From: JAICSD01 sp963836665
Lineage (GTDB): Bacteria; Acidobacteriota; Vicinamibacteria; Vicinamibacterales; 2-12-FULL-66-21
Assembly: GCA_963836665.1 (NCBI GenBank)
Contig: CAWIKL010000001.1
Coordinates: 2,232,001 to 2,296,000 of the forward strand
Direction of reading: 5' to 3'
DNA: 64,000 nt
Shown: piece by piece, positions 9,343 through 17,772 of the stretch
Layout: every line of letters starts with the position of its first letter
Numbering within the stretch: the first letter of the stretch is position 1
Program-made: the position numbers and the translations under genes
The notes under the pieces: model-generated
What the model was told of the DNA's origin: nothing
Database searches by the model: none
The model's input: only the letters and a program-made list of their open reading frames with translations

Positions 9343-9810
9343 CTACAGCGCGAACTGGCGAAGATGATGATCGGTGTGCCGAAAGCCCCAGATCATCCAC
9401 TCGTCACGCGTCAGCGGGCCGAAGATGGGATGGCGCGCGTGGCGGACGTCCACGGCAGCGAACCGTCGCATCAGCACGATCACCCGCTCCCGATCGAGGG
9501 TCAGGTCGGAGGGCTTGGTCCCGCCCCGCGCCTGATCCACTTCCGGGCGGGTGGGCGTCCCCTTCGGCCACGTGAGGCTGGTGTGCAGGGCGATGAACTT
9601 GATGATCGTCCGGTTCGCCCAGGTATCAGCCGGCGAAATCGGACGATCGCCGAGCACGCCGGCGAACGAGTCGCCGAGGTGGCACAACATCTCGTGCGCC
9701 GTCATCTTTCCCCAAGCGCGCGGGCGCTGGGCGTGGAGCCTGCCCAGCCGCTCTTCAAGCGACGCCATCGCACCAGGATCGGTCAGGGACCGAAAGGTGT
9801 GATTAGCCAC
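9343..9810 (-). CDS. DUF1569/DinB-fold protein
   Basis: 155 residues with the helical-bundle metal-site pattern of the DinB/DUF1569 group: KMTAHEMLCHLGDSF near the N-terminus supplies the first His, and WGFRHTDHHLRQF at the C-terminus the HxxHH cluster. Related proteins are metal-dependent thiol transferases or have no known role. The GTG start at 9810 overlaps the 3' end of the upstream DUF486 gene by 8 nt, so the two are translationally coupled. Confidence 0.8.
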   Translation of the reverse strand: MANHTFRSLTDPGAMASLEERLGRLHAQRPRAWGKMTAHEMLCHLGDSFAGVLGDRPISPADTWANRTIIKFIALHTSLTWPKGTPTRPEVDQARGGTKPSDLTLDRERVIVLMRRFAAVDVRHARHPIFGPLTRDEWMIWGFRHTDHHLRQFAL

Positions 9811-10144
9811 GGAACATGAAATAGACGGCGCCGACCAGGCACAGGCCGGCCCAGATGAAATCGACGCGGAACGGCTGGCGCATGTAGAGGATCGAAAACG
9901 GCACGAACACCGACAACGTGACGACTTCCTGGATGATCTTCAACTGCGACAACGAGAGCGCGCCGTAACCGATGCGGTTGGCAGGCACCTGGAGTAGGTA
10001 CTCGAACAGCGCAATCCCCCAGCTGACGAGAGCCGCGGCATACCAGGGCTTGGCGCGCAGGTCCCGCAGGTGCGCATACCAGGCAAAGGTCATAAAGACG
10101 TTCGAACAGGTCAGCAAACCTGCTGTGGTCACGATCGTTCGCAT
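9803..10144 (-). CDS. DUF486 (DMT-like) small membrane protein
   Basis: 113 residues with four transmembrane helices. The sequence contains the DUF486 signature: NVFMTFAWYAHLR near the start, ALVSWGIALFEYLLQVPANRIGY in the middle and the LKI.QEV.TL..F.PF and Y..QP motifs after it. The family is related to half-size drug/metabolite transporters; the substrate is unknown. The ATG is preceded by a GGAGAGG ribosome site, and the candidate -10 (TATAGT) overlaps the -10 of the divergent kinase gene. Confidence 0.88.
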   Translation of the reverse strand: MRTIVTTAGLLTCSNVFMTFAWYAHLRDLRAKPWYAAALVSWGIALFEYLLQVPANRIGYGALSLSQLKIIQEVVTLSVFVPFSILYMRQPFRVDFIWAGLCLVGAVYFMFRG

Positions 10145-10166
10145 GCCTCTCCTTCCGGCATTCAAC

Positions 10167-10174
10167 ACTATAAT
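10167..10174. promoter_or_regulatory. Overlapping divergent -10 elements
   Basis: The octamer actataat holds TATAAT for the plus-strand kinase gene (10169-10174, 11 nt before its ATG) and TATAGT for the minus-strand DUF486 gene (10172-10167, 22 nt before its ATG). The near-palindromic -10 could serve both genes as a bidirectional promoter. Confidence 0.55.
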
Positions 10175-10185
10175 CGGGCATCCAC

Positions 10186-13100
10186 ATGCAATGCCCTTTC
10201 TGTGGCGCTCAGTGCGCCCCTGGGGCGACGACCGCGTGCGACGTCTGCGGACAGGCGTTCGATCTCGATGTGACCGGGGCCATCCCGGCCGTGGTTGTGC
10301 GCCCGCTGTCTCCAGACGAGACGCGGCTGGCCGCCGGCACCGGCGCTGTCGCCCTGGGGGTGACCATAGCCGGCCCGCAGCCGGGCGCCACGCCACGCGG
10401 GGTCGGCGCGGCTGCGGGAGGGCCGCTCGAGGTCGGCGCGGGCTTCGGCGGGCGGTACCACATCATCCGGCTCCTCGGCATGGGCGGGATGGGGGCTGTC
10501 TACCATGCCTGGGACAGTGAGCTAGAAGTCGCGCTGGCGCTGAAAGTGATCCGTGCCGACTTCGCCGCCGATCCAGAGTCGGCGGCCGAAATCGAACGGC
10601 GCTTCAAGCGCGAACTGCTGCTCGCGCGGCAGGTGACACATCCCAACGTGGTCCGCATTCATGACCTCGGCGAAGTCGACGGCACCAAGTACATCACGAT
10701 GCCGTACGTGTCTGGGAAGGACCTGGCGGCGATCCTCGACGACCGGGGAACACTGCCGGTGCCCGAGGCCCTGTCCATTGCTTCGCAGATCGCCTCGGGC
10801 CTGCTCGCCGCCCACGCCGCGGGCGTCGTGCACCGCGATCTGAAGCCGGCCAACATCCTGATCGATGCCGACGGGCACGCGCTGATCACTGATTTCGGGA
10901 TCGCGCGCGGCACAGGCGCTCCCGATGGGGCGCCGGGAGCACTGCCTCGCGTCACTCCCGCCGCCGCGCTCGATTCTGCCGGCATGACACGTATCGGCAC
11001 GGTCATGGGCTCGATCGAGTACATGGCTCCCGAGCAGGCGCGCGGGGAGCGCGTGGATCACCGGGCCGACATCTATGCCTTCGGTCTGATTCTCTATCGA
11101 ATGCTCATCGGGCGCCCGCCCGCGACCACGATCAGCCCGATCGCCGACCTGCAGGCCCGAATGATTGCCGAGCCGCGCCGGCTCCGTGACGTCGATCCGG
11201 CGATGCCCGAAGCGGTAGAGCAGCTCGTCTCGCGATGCCTGCAGCCGGATCCCGCGTTGCGCTTCCAGACGACGGCGGACCTGGTCGCGGCGCTCGGCCG
11301 CCTCGACGCAGACGGGCACCCGCTGCCGCTGCCGGTCCAGCTGCTGAGGTCCGTGCGGTTCTGGATTGCAGCAGCCGCCACCGCCGTCACCATCGCCGCC
11401 GGCACGTGGCTCATCGCGGATCGGCCGCCGCCGCGGGCGCCGGATCCGGTCGCGGTGCTCGTCGCAGACTTCTCCAACCAGACCGGCGAACCTGTGTTCG
11501 ACGGCCTCATGGAACAGTCGGTCACAGTCGGCGTCGAAGGCGCGTCGTTCATCACCGCCATCCCCCGCGCGTCCGCCGTGGGGATTGCCAAGTTGATCAA
11601 GGCGGGAAGCCGGCTCGACGAATCCGCGGCGCGCCTCGTCGCGCTGCGCGAAGGCGCGAAAATCGTCCTGCTCGGGGGAATCGAAAAACGCGGCACCGGC
11701 TACCGCCTCTCGATTCAGGGCGTGGACCCGTCATCAGCCAAGGTGCTGTTTTCCCAGACCGCCGACGCGCGCGACCGAGGCGCGGTGCTGGGCGTCAGCG
11801 CCAGCCTGGCGGCGCAGGTCCGGTCGTCGCTCGGTGACACCCGGGCCGTCACGCCGAAAGAGACGCTGTCCACCGCGTCGCTCGAAGCCGTCAATGCCTA
11901 CACGAGAGCGCAGGAACTGTCCGCCGCCGGCAAGAATCAGGAGGCCATCGAATACTTCCGCAAGGCGGTCGACATTGATCCGGGATTCGGCCGCGCCTAC
12001 GGCGGTCTCGCGATGAGCGCGACACGCCTCGGACGTCGCGAAGAGGCGGCAGGACTCTGGAAGGAGGCGCTCAAGCACCTCGACGTCATGAGCGAGCGAG
12101 AGCAATACCGGCTGCTCGGGGCGTACTACACGCTGGTGACGCGAAATGTCGAGACGGCGCGCGACACCTACGAGAAGCTCGTCGCGCAATACCCAGCCGA
12201 CGGCGCCGGGCACAACAACCTGGCAGTGGCGTACTTCCGCGGCCTGCAGTTCGGCAAGGCGATGGAGGAAGGACGCCGGGTTCGCCAGATCTACCCGAAC
12301 AGCCCCCTCTACCGGACCAACTTCGCCTTGTTCGCGATGTATGCGGGCAATTTCGCACTCGCATCAGATGAAGCACGCAAGCTCGTCGTCGATGGGCTCG
12401 CCACCTACGATACCTACCTTCCGCTGGCGGTGGGCGCGATCGCTGAAGACAAACTCAAGGAGGCGCGCGAGTTCTACGCGCAGATGGCGGCGGTGGACGA
12501 GGCTGGTGGTTCTCTGGCGGCGATCGGACTCGCCGACATGGACCTGGCGCAGGGGCTGCCCGCGCAGGCCCTGCCGCGCCTTCAGGCCGGCATCAACACC
12601 GATCGCACGCAGCAGAATCCAGCCGGCATCGCCACCAAGGAAATCGCGCTCGCCGACGCGTTGGGCATGCAGGGAGACACCAAGGGAGCCATCGCCGCGG
12701 CGCGGCGCGCGCTCGCCATCGATCGAACCGAGCCACAGATCGTTCCCGCGACGCGCTGGCTCATCGCCGGTCACGACCTCGACGAAGCGGCGCGGCTTGG
12801 ACAGGAGCTCGATCGTCGCCTCGAGCCGCAGGCGCGCGCGTATGGGCGGATGATCGCGGCACAGGTCGCGGACGCGAACGGCCGTCACGTCGAGGCGGTG
12901 GACGCTCTGCGCGAGGCGCTCAAGCTGGCGGATCTGTGGCTGGTGCGGTTCAAACTCGGCCAGGCGTACCTCGAGGCCGGCGCGCCTGCCGAAGCCCTCT
13001 CCCAATTCGAAACGTGCCTGAAGCGCCGCGGCGAGGGATACGCCGTGTTCCTGGACGACATTCCCACAACCCGCGCGGTCGCGCCGATCCGCTACTGGAT

Positions 13101-13233
13101 GGGTCGGGCGCACCAAGGCATGGGCCTGCCGCAAGCCGTGGCCGACTACCAGGCGTTCATTGCTGGCCACGCGAGCGGCTCGCCGGATCCGCTCCTGGCC
13201 GACGCAACTAGACGCCTCGAGTCGCTGCGCTAG
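10186..13233 (+). CDS. Membrane Ser/Thr protein kinase with zinc ribbon and TPR domain
   Basis: 1015 residues in four parts. Residues 1-25 form a zinc ribbon (C3/C6 and C18/C21: CPFC...CDVC). Residues about 88-355 are a Hanks-type kinase with an intact active site: LLGMGGMGAVY P-loop, ALKVI lysine near 120, HRDLKPANI near 217, DFG near 236 and the MAPEQARGE activation end. One transmembrane helix follows at about 388-412. The outer part starts with a FlgO/TolB-like alpha/beta domain (VAVLVADFSNQTGEPVFDG, about 423-560) and continues as TPR helices to the end, including AIEYFRKAVDIDPGFGRAYGG. Such kinases are abundant in Acidobacteriota as environmental sensors; ligand and targets are unknown. 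The short leader (TATAAT 11 nt before ATG) is notable. Confidence 0.94.
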   Translation: MQCPFCGAQCAPGATTACDVCGQAFDLDVTGAIPAVVVRPLSPDETRLAAGTGAVALGVTIAGPQPGATPRGVGAAAGGPLEVGAGFGGRYHIIRLLGMGGMGAVYHAWDSELEVALALKVIRADFAADPESAAEIERRFKRELLLARQVTHPNVVRIHDLGEVDGTKYITMPYVSGKDLAAILDDRGTLPVPEALSIASQIASGLLAAHAAGVVHRDLKPANILIDADGHALITDFGIARGTGAPDGAPGALPRVTPAAALDSAGMTRIGTVMGSIEYMAPEQARGERVDHRADIYAFGLILYRMLIGRPPATTISPIADLQARMIAEPRRLRDVDPAMPEAVEQLVSRCLQPDPALRFQTTADLVAALGRLDADGHPLPLPVQLLRSVRFWIAAAATAVTIAAGTWLIADRPPPRAPDPVAVLVADFSNQTGEPVFDGLMEQSVTVGVEGASFITAIPRASAVGIAKLIKAGSRLDESAARLVALREGAKIVLLGGIEKRGTGYRLSIQGVDPSSAKVLFSQTADARDRGAVLGVSASLAAQVRSSLGDTRAVTPKETLSTASLEAVNAYTRAQELSAAGKNQEAIEYFRKAVDIDPGFGRAYGGLAMSATRLGRREEAAGLWKEALKHLDVMSEREQYRLLGAYYTLVTRNVETARDTYEKLVAQYPADGAGHNNLAVAYFRGLQFGKAMEEGRRVRQIYPNSPLYRTNFALFAMYAGNFALASDEARKLVVDGLATYDTYLPLAVGAIAEDKLKEAREFYAQMAAVDEAGGSLAAIGLADMDLAQGLPAQALPRLQAGINTDRTQQNPAGIATKEIALADALGMQGDTKGAIAAARRALAIDRTEPQIVPATRWLIAGHDLDEAARLGQELDRRLEPQARAYGRMIAAQVADANGRHVEAVDALREALKLADLWLVRFKLGQAYLEAGAPAEALSQFETCLKRRGEGYAVFLDDIPTTRAVAPIRYWMGRAHQGMGLPQAVADYQAFIAGHASGSPDPLLADATRRLESLR

Positions 13234-13256
13234 AGCGAGGACGCGCCGCGCGTTCG

Positions 13257-16200
13257 CTACTGATTGTGCGGCACTATCACCGTCGTCGTGGCCACCGCGG
13301 TTCGCCCGAACTGATCTTTAGCGGTCACCGTGATCGTGTAGAGACGCCCGTCAGCGTCGTTGCCGTTGCGGTAGGCTTCGAGACTCACGACGAACGCATA
13401 GTTGCCCGCCGCATCGCCGGTCGCGGTACCCGACGGCTGCACCTTGCCGTACTCGTCTGCGACGACATAGCTCACTGTCACCTTCGCACCAGTTGTTGTG
13501 CCGCGCACTGTGACTGGTGTCATCGTCTTGTTCGGCGACCACAGCAGGACGTTCGGAACAGCCGATGCCGTAATCGACGGAAGCGGCGGCAACACGATCG
13601 TGAACAGCGCGGTGCCGTATGTCACCGTGTAGTTGGCGAGCGCCGCAGCCGGCGCGAGCGTAGCGGTGATGGGGTAGGTGGCCACGGCCTCGCCGGGAGC
13701 GCGGGTGTAGGTCGCCACGATCCCGTCGCCGGCGACGAAACCGGCGAGCGCGCCCGTCAAGGGCGGATCCGCAGCACCGTAGGGCTTGCTGGCGCTGGCC
13801 GGTGTCACTGACGCCACGCGAGGCCCAATCGTGTAACGGGATGTACCGCTCGAGGCGAGATAGTTTGCGCTCCCCGCAAACGTGGCGGTCGCATCGTAGG
13901 TCCCGGCGTTGACCGGCGGAGTCGACGTCGGTCCGTAGCTCGAGCCGTTCGCACCGCTGTAGATCACGGCGACCGCCTGATTGAGCCCGCCGTCGCCGGT
14001 CACGCTGGCCACCGCGCCATGCGGCGCGCCGTCATATGTGGCATTGCTGACGGCCACGGTGGTGGCTGTCGCCACTCCCGTCACCGTGACCGAAAAACTC
14101 GATGTCGCGGGGTTGCCAGAGGCGTCGGTCGCCGTGCACCTGACCGTCGTGGTCCCGATCGGGAACACACTGCCGGACGCTGGTAAGCAGACAACGGTCG
14201 GGTGACTGTCAACGACATCCGCCGCGCCCACGCTGAAGCTGACGACGGCACCCGACGAGGTCGTCGCGTTCGCCGCGATCGGAGCGGGCGTCGTCAGCGT
14301 GGGCGGCACCGTGTCGACGACGACGAGGGGAAACGCACCGGGGGTCTGGTTGCCCGCCGCGTCGGCGGCGACACAACTACCCTGCCACGAACCGAGCGGC
14401 ACGAAGCTCGGCGTGCCGTCCACCGGCAGCGCCGCCGTGCCGTTCGGATCGGTCCGGGAACAGCTGACCGTTGCCGGACCGTTGTTGTCAGCTGCGGTGA
14501 CGACGACATTGACCGTCGCACCGCCGGGGGCGTTGCCTTCGACTCTGGCGAGCGCACTCACGCCGCTCAGGTTGAGCGTCGGCGGAATAAGGTCGATCGT
14601 GCCGTCCTCGGCGTCGTTCGACTGGTCGATGACGCTGACGTCGGGTTGCGATCGGACGATAACGCCAGCGCGCGAGGCGAGCTGTGTCGCGAACGAACTG
14701 TCGAGGAACCCGGCAAGTCGCAGGGTGACGAACACGACCTGCTCGGGACCGATGAAGAAGGTCGGCTGCAGCGTCTGGGGATTTACCGTGTCGGGTCCGG
14801 CGGGCGACGGGGCCAGGCTCGCCGGATCGACGACGTTGTTGACGATCACCTGATTCTCGATCACCGTCACCTGCTCGCCGCCGCAGCTCCGCGTCACGGT
14901 GTAGAACTGCGGTATCGACACGAGCAACTGCGCACCCTGCAGGCAGTTCTGCTGCACCGTGGCGCTGCAGACGGGCAGCACTCCATTGAGAAAGACCTGC
15001 GACGACATGGCGGTCACGGTATTCGCGCCGGCCGCCATCGCGACGGGCCACGTGAGATCTGCGATCTGCACCGGCGCGGACACGCCGCTGTCGTCGCCCG
15101 AGAGCGGCGAGTACTCGATGCGCGGGTTCTGCACGCTGCTGTACTCGATGCGGGGGTATTCGATTCGCGGGTACTCGATCCGTGGGTTACCGACCGCGTC
15201 GTACTCGATACGCGGATACTCAATGCGCGGATATTCGATGCGCGGGTATTCGATGCGCGGATATTCGATGCGCGGATATTCGATCCGTGGGTTGGAGACG
15301 CCGACGACCGGCGTGATGTCCGGATTGACGACCCCGGCAGTATAGAAACTCAACTGCCGCGACAGGATGGCCGGCTGGTAGTTCTCGGTCGAAAGGATGT
15401 CGGGCAGGAACTCGAGGCTATCGGGATTCTCGATCTCGGCAACGGCCGGATTCGCGTTCAGGATCACCGACCCGGTCTGCGAACCGCCGATTTCAGTGAC
15501 GGTCACCAGCACACGTGGCCTCGGCTGCGACGATCGCACGTATACCGTCCGGGTCATGCTCGAACCGCGTGGGATGAGCACTTCGATAGTCCGGCAGTCC
15601 GTCCCAGCGACGCACGCCGCGCCGCTCACGTTCGGATCGTTGGGACGGAACGAAGCCCGCCCCGTCCCGGTCGGCGGCGCATCGACAGGCTGGTTCGCCA
15701 CGACGAACCGATACCGGCGATCCTGGGGCGTGAGGTTCTGCGCGAAAACGACGTAGGCGCGCTCGATCGTGCCGGTGGGTTTCGAGCCCGACGGAGTGGT
15801 CACGACGAGCCCTGGCAGCGTCGCTGCGGCGTAGATGTTCTGATAGCGCCCGCGCGGGCTGTCCCCGGGCGTCCACACGGTCAGGTCCTGTGTTGTCTCG
15901 GTCGAGGCGGTGCAGGCCGTGGCCGTCTCGGATCCGTTCTCACCTTCGAGCGTCCCGCCCGGGGGCGTGAACGCGGTCGCGGGCGGGCCCGCCCACACAT
16001 AGCCCTCGATGTCGCGATTGTCGGTGAACGCCGAGTAGAAGATCGCATGACTGGTCGAAGGCAGCGTATTGCGGATCCACGCTCCGGCCGTGGTCTCACT
16101 CGGGCGGTAGCGCTGGCCGGCCAGCGCGTGGTAATCGCCGTTGAAAGCGACGGTCCCCTTCTGAAAGATGCGCGGGTTGAGGAAATTGAACTCGAGCTGG

Positions 16201-17666
16201 CGGCGGTGGCCGTCGACGATGCCGGAACGGTAGTGCGAGACCGGCTGGGACGCGGAAAAGCTCAGCGTGGGAGCGCCGGAATTGGGGGCAGCCGGCGACT
16301 GGGCCGCATAGATGTCGCCCGACTGCCGGTAGATGTAATTCGGCGGCGAGCCGGCCGGCGGCGATGGGGCATCGAGCGGCACCGGGTTGCCGTCGGCATC
16401 TGTCCGGAAATCCGCGATGCCGCGGCCGAAGGAAGCGGGGTCATTGTTCCGCGTGTCAATCCAGTCCACCTGAATGCGGCCGCCCGCAACGGCTGCCTGA
16501 GGGATGATCTGGTGACCACGGCCAGCGTACGGGCCGACGGCCACCGGAGCGCTCCAGGTGCGCCCGTCTCGCGAGCTCGACACCACGATGCGCGCATCGT
16601 CGGGATTCGCGGCGAAGCCGCGCGCTGACCAAAACGTGTGGAAGGCGCCCCCATCCTGGACGATGGATGGCATCGCTCTCGTCCGGAATTGCACCGCCGA
16701 CGTGTCCTGATCGAAGAACGCGCCAGCGGCCGGCGCGGTCCAAATGACTTGCGGCTTGCTCCACGACTGGCCGCCGTCACTGGATCGGGCAGAGACGATC
16801 GCGTCGCCGTTGTTCGTATCGGCGAGCTGCCGCCACGTCGCCACGAGGGTGTTCGTGGCGTCGTCCACCGCGAGATCGACGCCCTGGTTGATGCCGAGGC
16901 TCGCGCTGAGCTTCTTGGGACTCGACCAGGTCACGCCGTAGTCGCGCGAGAACGTCTCGTAGATCTGCGAGGAGGAGTTGTTGTCGGTGCCGGGGAACAA
17001 CGCGTAGGCGTAATGCAACGTGCCCCTCGGAATGCTGCGGCTGCCCACGTTTATCGTGCCGCCCGCGGGGTCAAGCACCGCTGTCATTGCAGGTTTATCG
17101 CTGAATCGTCCGGGCGTCCCTGTTCCGATGACCCGAGTTTGGTAGAACTGGTACGGCTCGCCGTTCTCCTTGTTGCGTTCGTAAAGCACCGCCAGCGAGA
17201 CCGTGCCACGGCCGTTGGTCGGGCTCAACGTGATGTAGGCGACAAGCCCGAGACCCGGGACTGTGCGCACGACCGGATCTGCGGCACCGATACCGGCCGG
17301 CGATTGCGGGAAGCCGTCGAGCAGACGGTCACGCCAGGTGCGGCCGCCGTCGATGGACATCGACAACCCGATCCAGGAATCGCCGAACAGCTCGATGCCG
17401 CGATAGTCGTTGTTCGCGCAAAGGACCACCCACGGGTTCTGCGGCGATACGTCGCACGAATCCTCATTGCGCTGCTTGTGCGTCGGATTCCCGGCGAGGC
17501 CCGGATTGGGGCCGGCCGGCGTCGGCCCGAGCGTATTGACGTTTGCGCCAGACACAAAGAACGTATCCGGTGTCTGAGCCTGCGCGCGGGGCGCGCAAAC
17601 TGCCGACAGCACACCACAGGCCGCCAGCACCCATACGGGGCTGTGGCCAGTACGACTCCGACTCAC
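13257..17666 (-). CDS. Giant secreted BNR/HYR/MBG protein with PRIEY pentapeptide array
   Basis: 1469 residues with a signal peptide ending near AQAQ (residue 31). Residues about 70-430 contain four Asp-box turns of a sialidase-like propeller (SIDGGRTW, SRDYGVTW, SSDGGQSW, SSRDGRTW). An unknown beta-rich section leads to residues 793-852, where PRIEY occurs ten times in perfect five-residue register. Further on are an HYR domain (about 1120-1205), tandem MBG-type domains (about 1205-1362; SKPYGAADPPLTG is typical) and a C-terminal Ig-like domain. It has no anchor motif, so it is probably released or surface-associated. No catalytic residues for glycan cleavage can be assigned. The GTG start has GGAG 5 nt upstream, and the gene converges with the kinase gene. 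Confidence 0.9.
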   Translation of the reverse strand: MSRSRTGHSPVWVLAACGVLSAVCAPRAQAQTPDTFFVSGANVNTLGPTPAGPNPGLAGNPTHKQRNEDSCDVSPQNPWVVLCANNDYRGIELFGDSWIGLSMSIDGGRTWRDRLLDGFPQSPAGIGAADPVVRTVPGLGLVAYITLSPTNGRGTVSLAVLYERNKENGEPYQFYQTRVIGTGTPGRFSDKPAMTAVLDPAGGTINVGSRSIPRGTLHYAYALFPGTDNNSSSQIYETFSRDYGVTWSSPKKLSASLGINQGVDLAVDDATNTLVATWRQLADTNNGDAIVSARSSDGGQSWSKPQVIWTAPAAGAFFDQDTSAVQFRTRAMPSIVQDGGAFHTFWSARGFAANPDDARIVVSSSRDGRTWSAPVAVGPYAGRGHQIIPQAAVAGGRIQVDWIDTRNNDPASFGRGIADFRTDADGNPVPLDAPSPPAGSPPNYIYRQSGDIYAAQSPAAPNSGAPTLSFSASQPVSHYRSGIVDGHRRQLEFNFLNPRIFQKGTVAFNGDYHALAGQRYRPSETTAGAWIRNTLPSTSHAIFYSAFTDNRDIEGYVWAGPPATAFTPPGGTLEGENGSETATACTASTETTQDLTVWTPGDSPRGRYQNIYAAATLPGLVVTTPSGSKPTGTIERAYVVFAQNLTPQDRRYRFVVANQPVDAPPTGTGRASFRPNDPNVSGAACVAGTDCRTIEVLIPRGSSMTRTVYVRSSQPRPRVLVTVTEIGGSQTGSVILNANPAVAEIENPDSLEFLPDILSTENYQPAILSRQLSFYTAGVVNPDITPVVGVSNPRIEYPRIEYPRIEYPRIEYPRIEYPRIEYDAVGNPRIEYPRIEYPRIEYSSVQNPRIEYSPLSGDDSGVSAPVQIADLTWPVAMAAGANTVTAMSSQVFLNGVLPVCSATVQQNCLQGAQLLVSIPQFYTVTRSCGGEQVTVIENQVIVNNVVDPASLAPSPAGPDTVNPQTLQPTFFIGPEQVVFVTLRLAGFLDSSFATQLASRAGVIVRSQPDVSVIDQSNDAEDGTIDLIPPTLNLSGVSALARVEGNAPGGATVNVVVTAADNNGPATVSCSRTDPNGTAALPVDGTPSFVPLGSWQGSCVAADAAGNQTPGAFPLVVVDTVPPTLTTPAPIAANATTSSGAVVSFSVGAADVVDSHPTVVCLPASGSVFPIGTTTVRCTATDASGNPATSSFSVTVTGVATATTVAVSNATYDGAPHGAVASVTGDGGLNQAVAVIYSGANGSSYGPTSTPPVNAGTYDATATFAGSANYLASSGTSRYTIGPRVASVTPASASKPYGAADPPLTGALAGFVAGDGIVATYTRAPGEAVATYPITATLAPAAALANYTVTYGTALFTIVLPPLPSITASAVPNVLLWSPNKTMTPVTVRGTTTGAKVTVSYVVADEYGKVQPSGTATGDAAGNYAFVVSLEAYRNGNDADGRLYTITVTAKDQFGRTAVATTTVIVPHNQ
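15111..15290 (-). repeat. 15-bp coding repeats (PRIEY x10 in twelve pentad slots)
   Basis: 180 bp made of twelve 15-bp slots. Ten slots encode PRIEY; the other two encode DAVGN and SSVQN and keep the five-residue register, giving the order 6 x PRIEY, DAVGN, 3 x PRIEY, SSVQN, PRIEY. The slot just before the array also ends in Asn (VGVSN), so every run of PRIEY follows an Asn. Codon use varies between copies (ccg/ccc/cca, cgc/cga/cgg), so the peptide is under selection and not just a recent DNA slippage product. Confidence 0.9.
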
Positions 17667-17772
17667 AATAACTCCAGTCAGGCCGTGGAACTTCAGGCCT
17701 GATTCGCAGCATTACCAGAGGGGGACGCTCACAATACCATCCCCGCGCTATCTCAGCAATACGCGCGCCGGG

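Noticed and set aside
15111..15290. CRISPR-like look of the regular 15-bp repeats
   Set aside because: There are no spacers, the units are contiguous and coding, and no cas genes are nearby.
14202..16628. 808-codon open frame on the plus strand opposite the giant secreted protein
   Set aside because: It is an antisense shadow. The minus-strand frame has a signal peptide and recognisable Asp-box, HYR and MBG domains, while the plus frame is rich in Arg/His/Asp with no domain.
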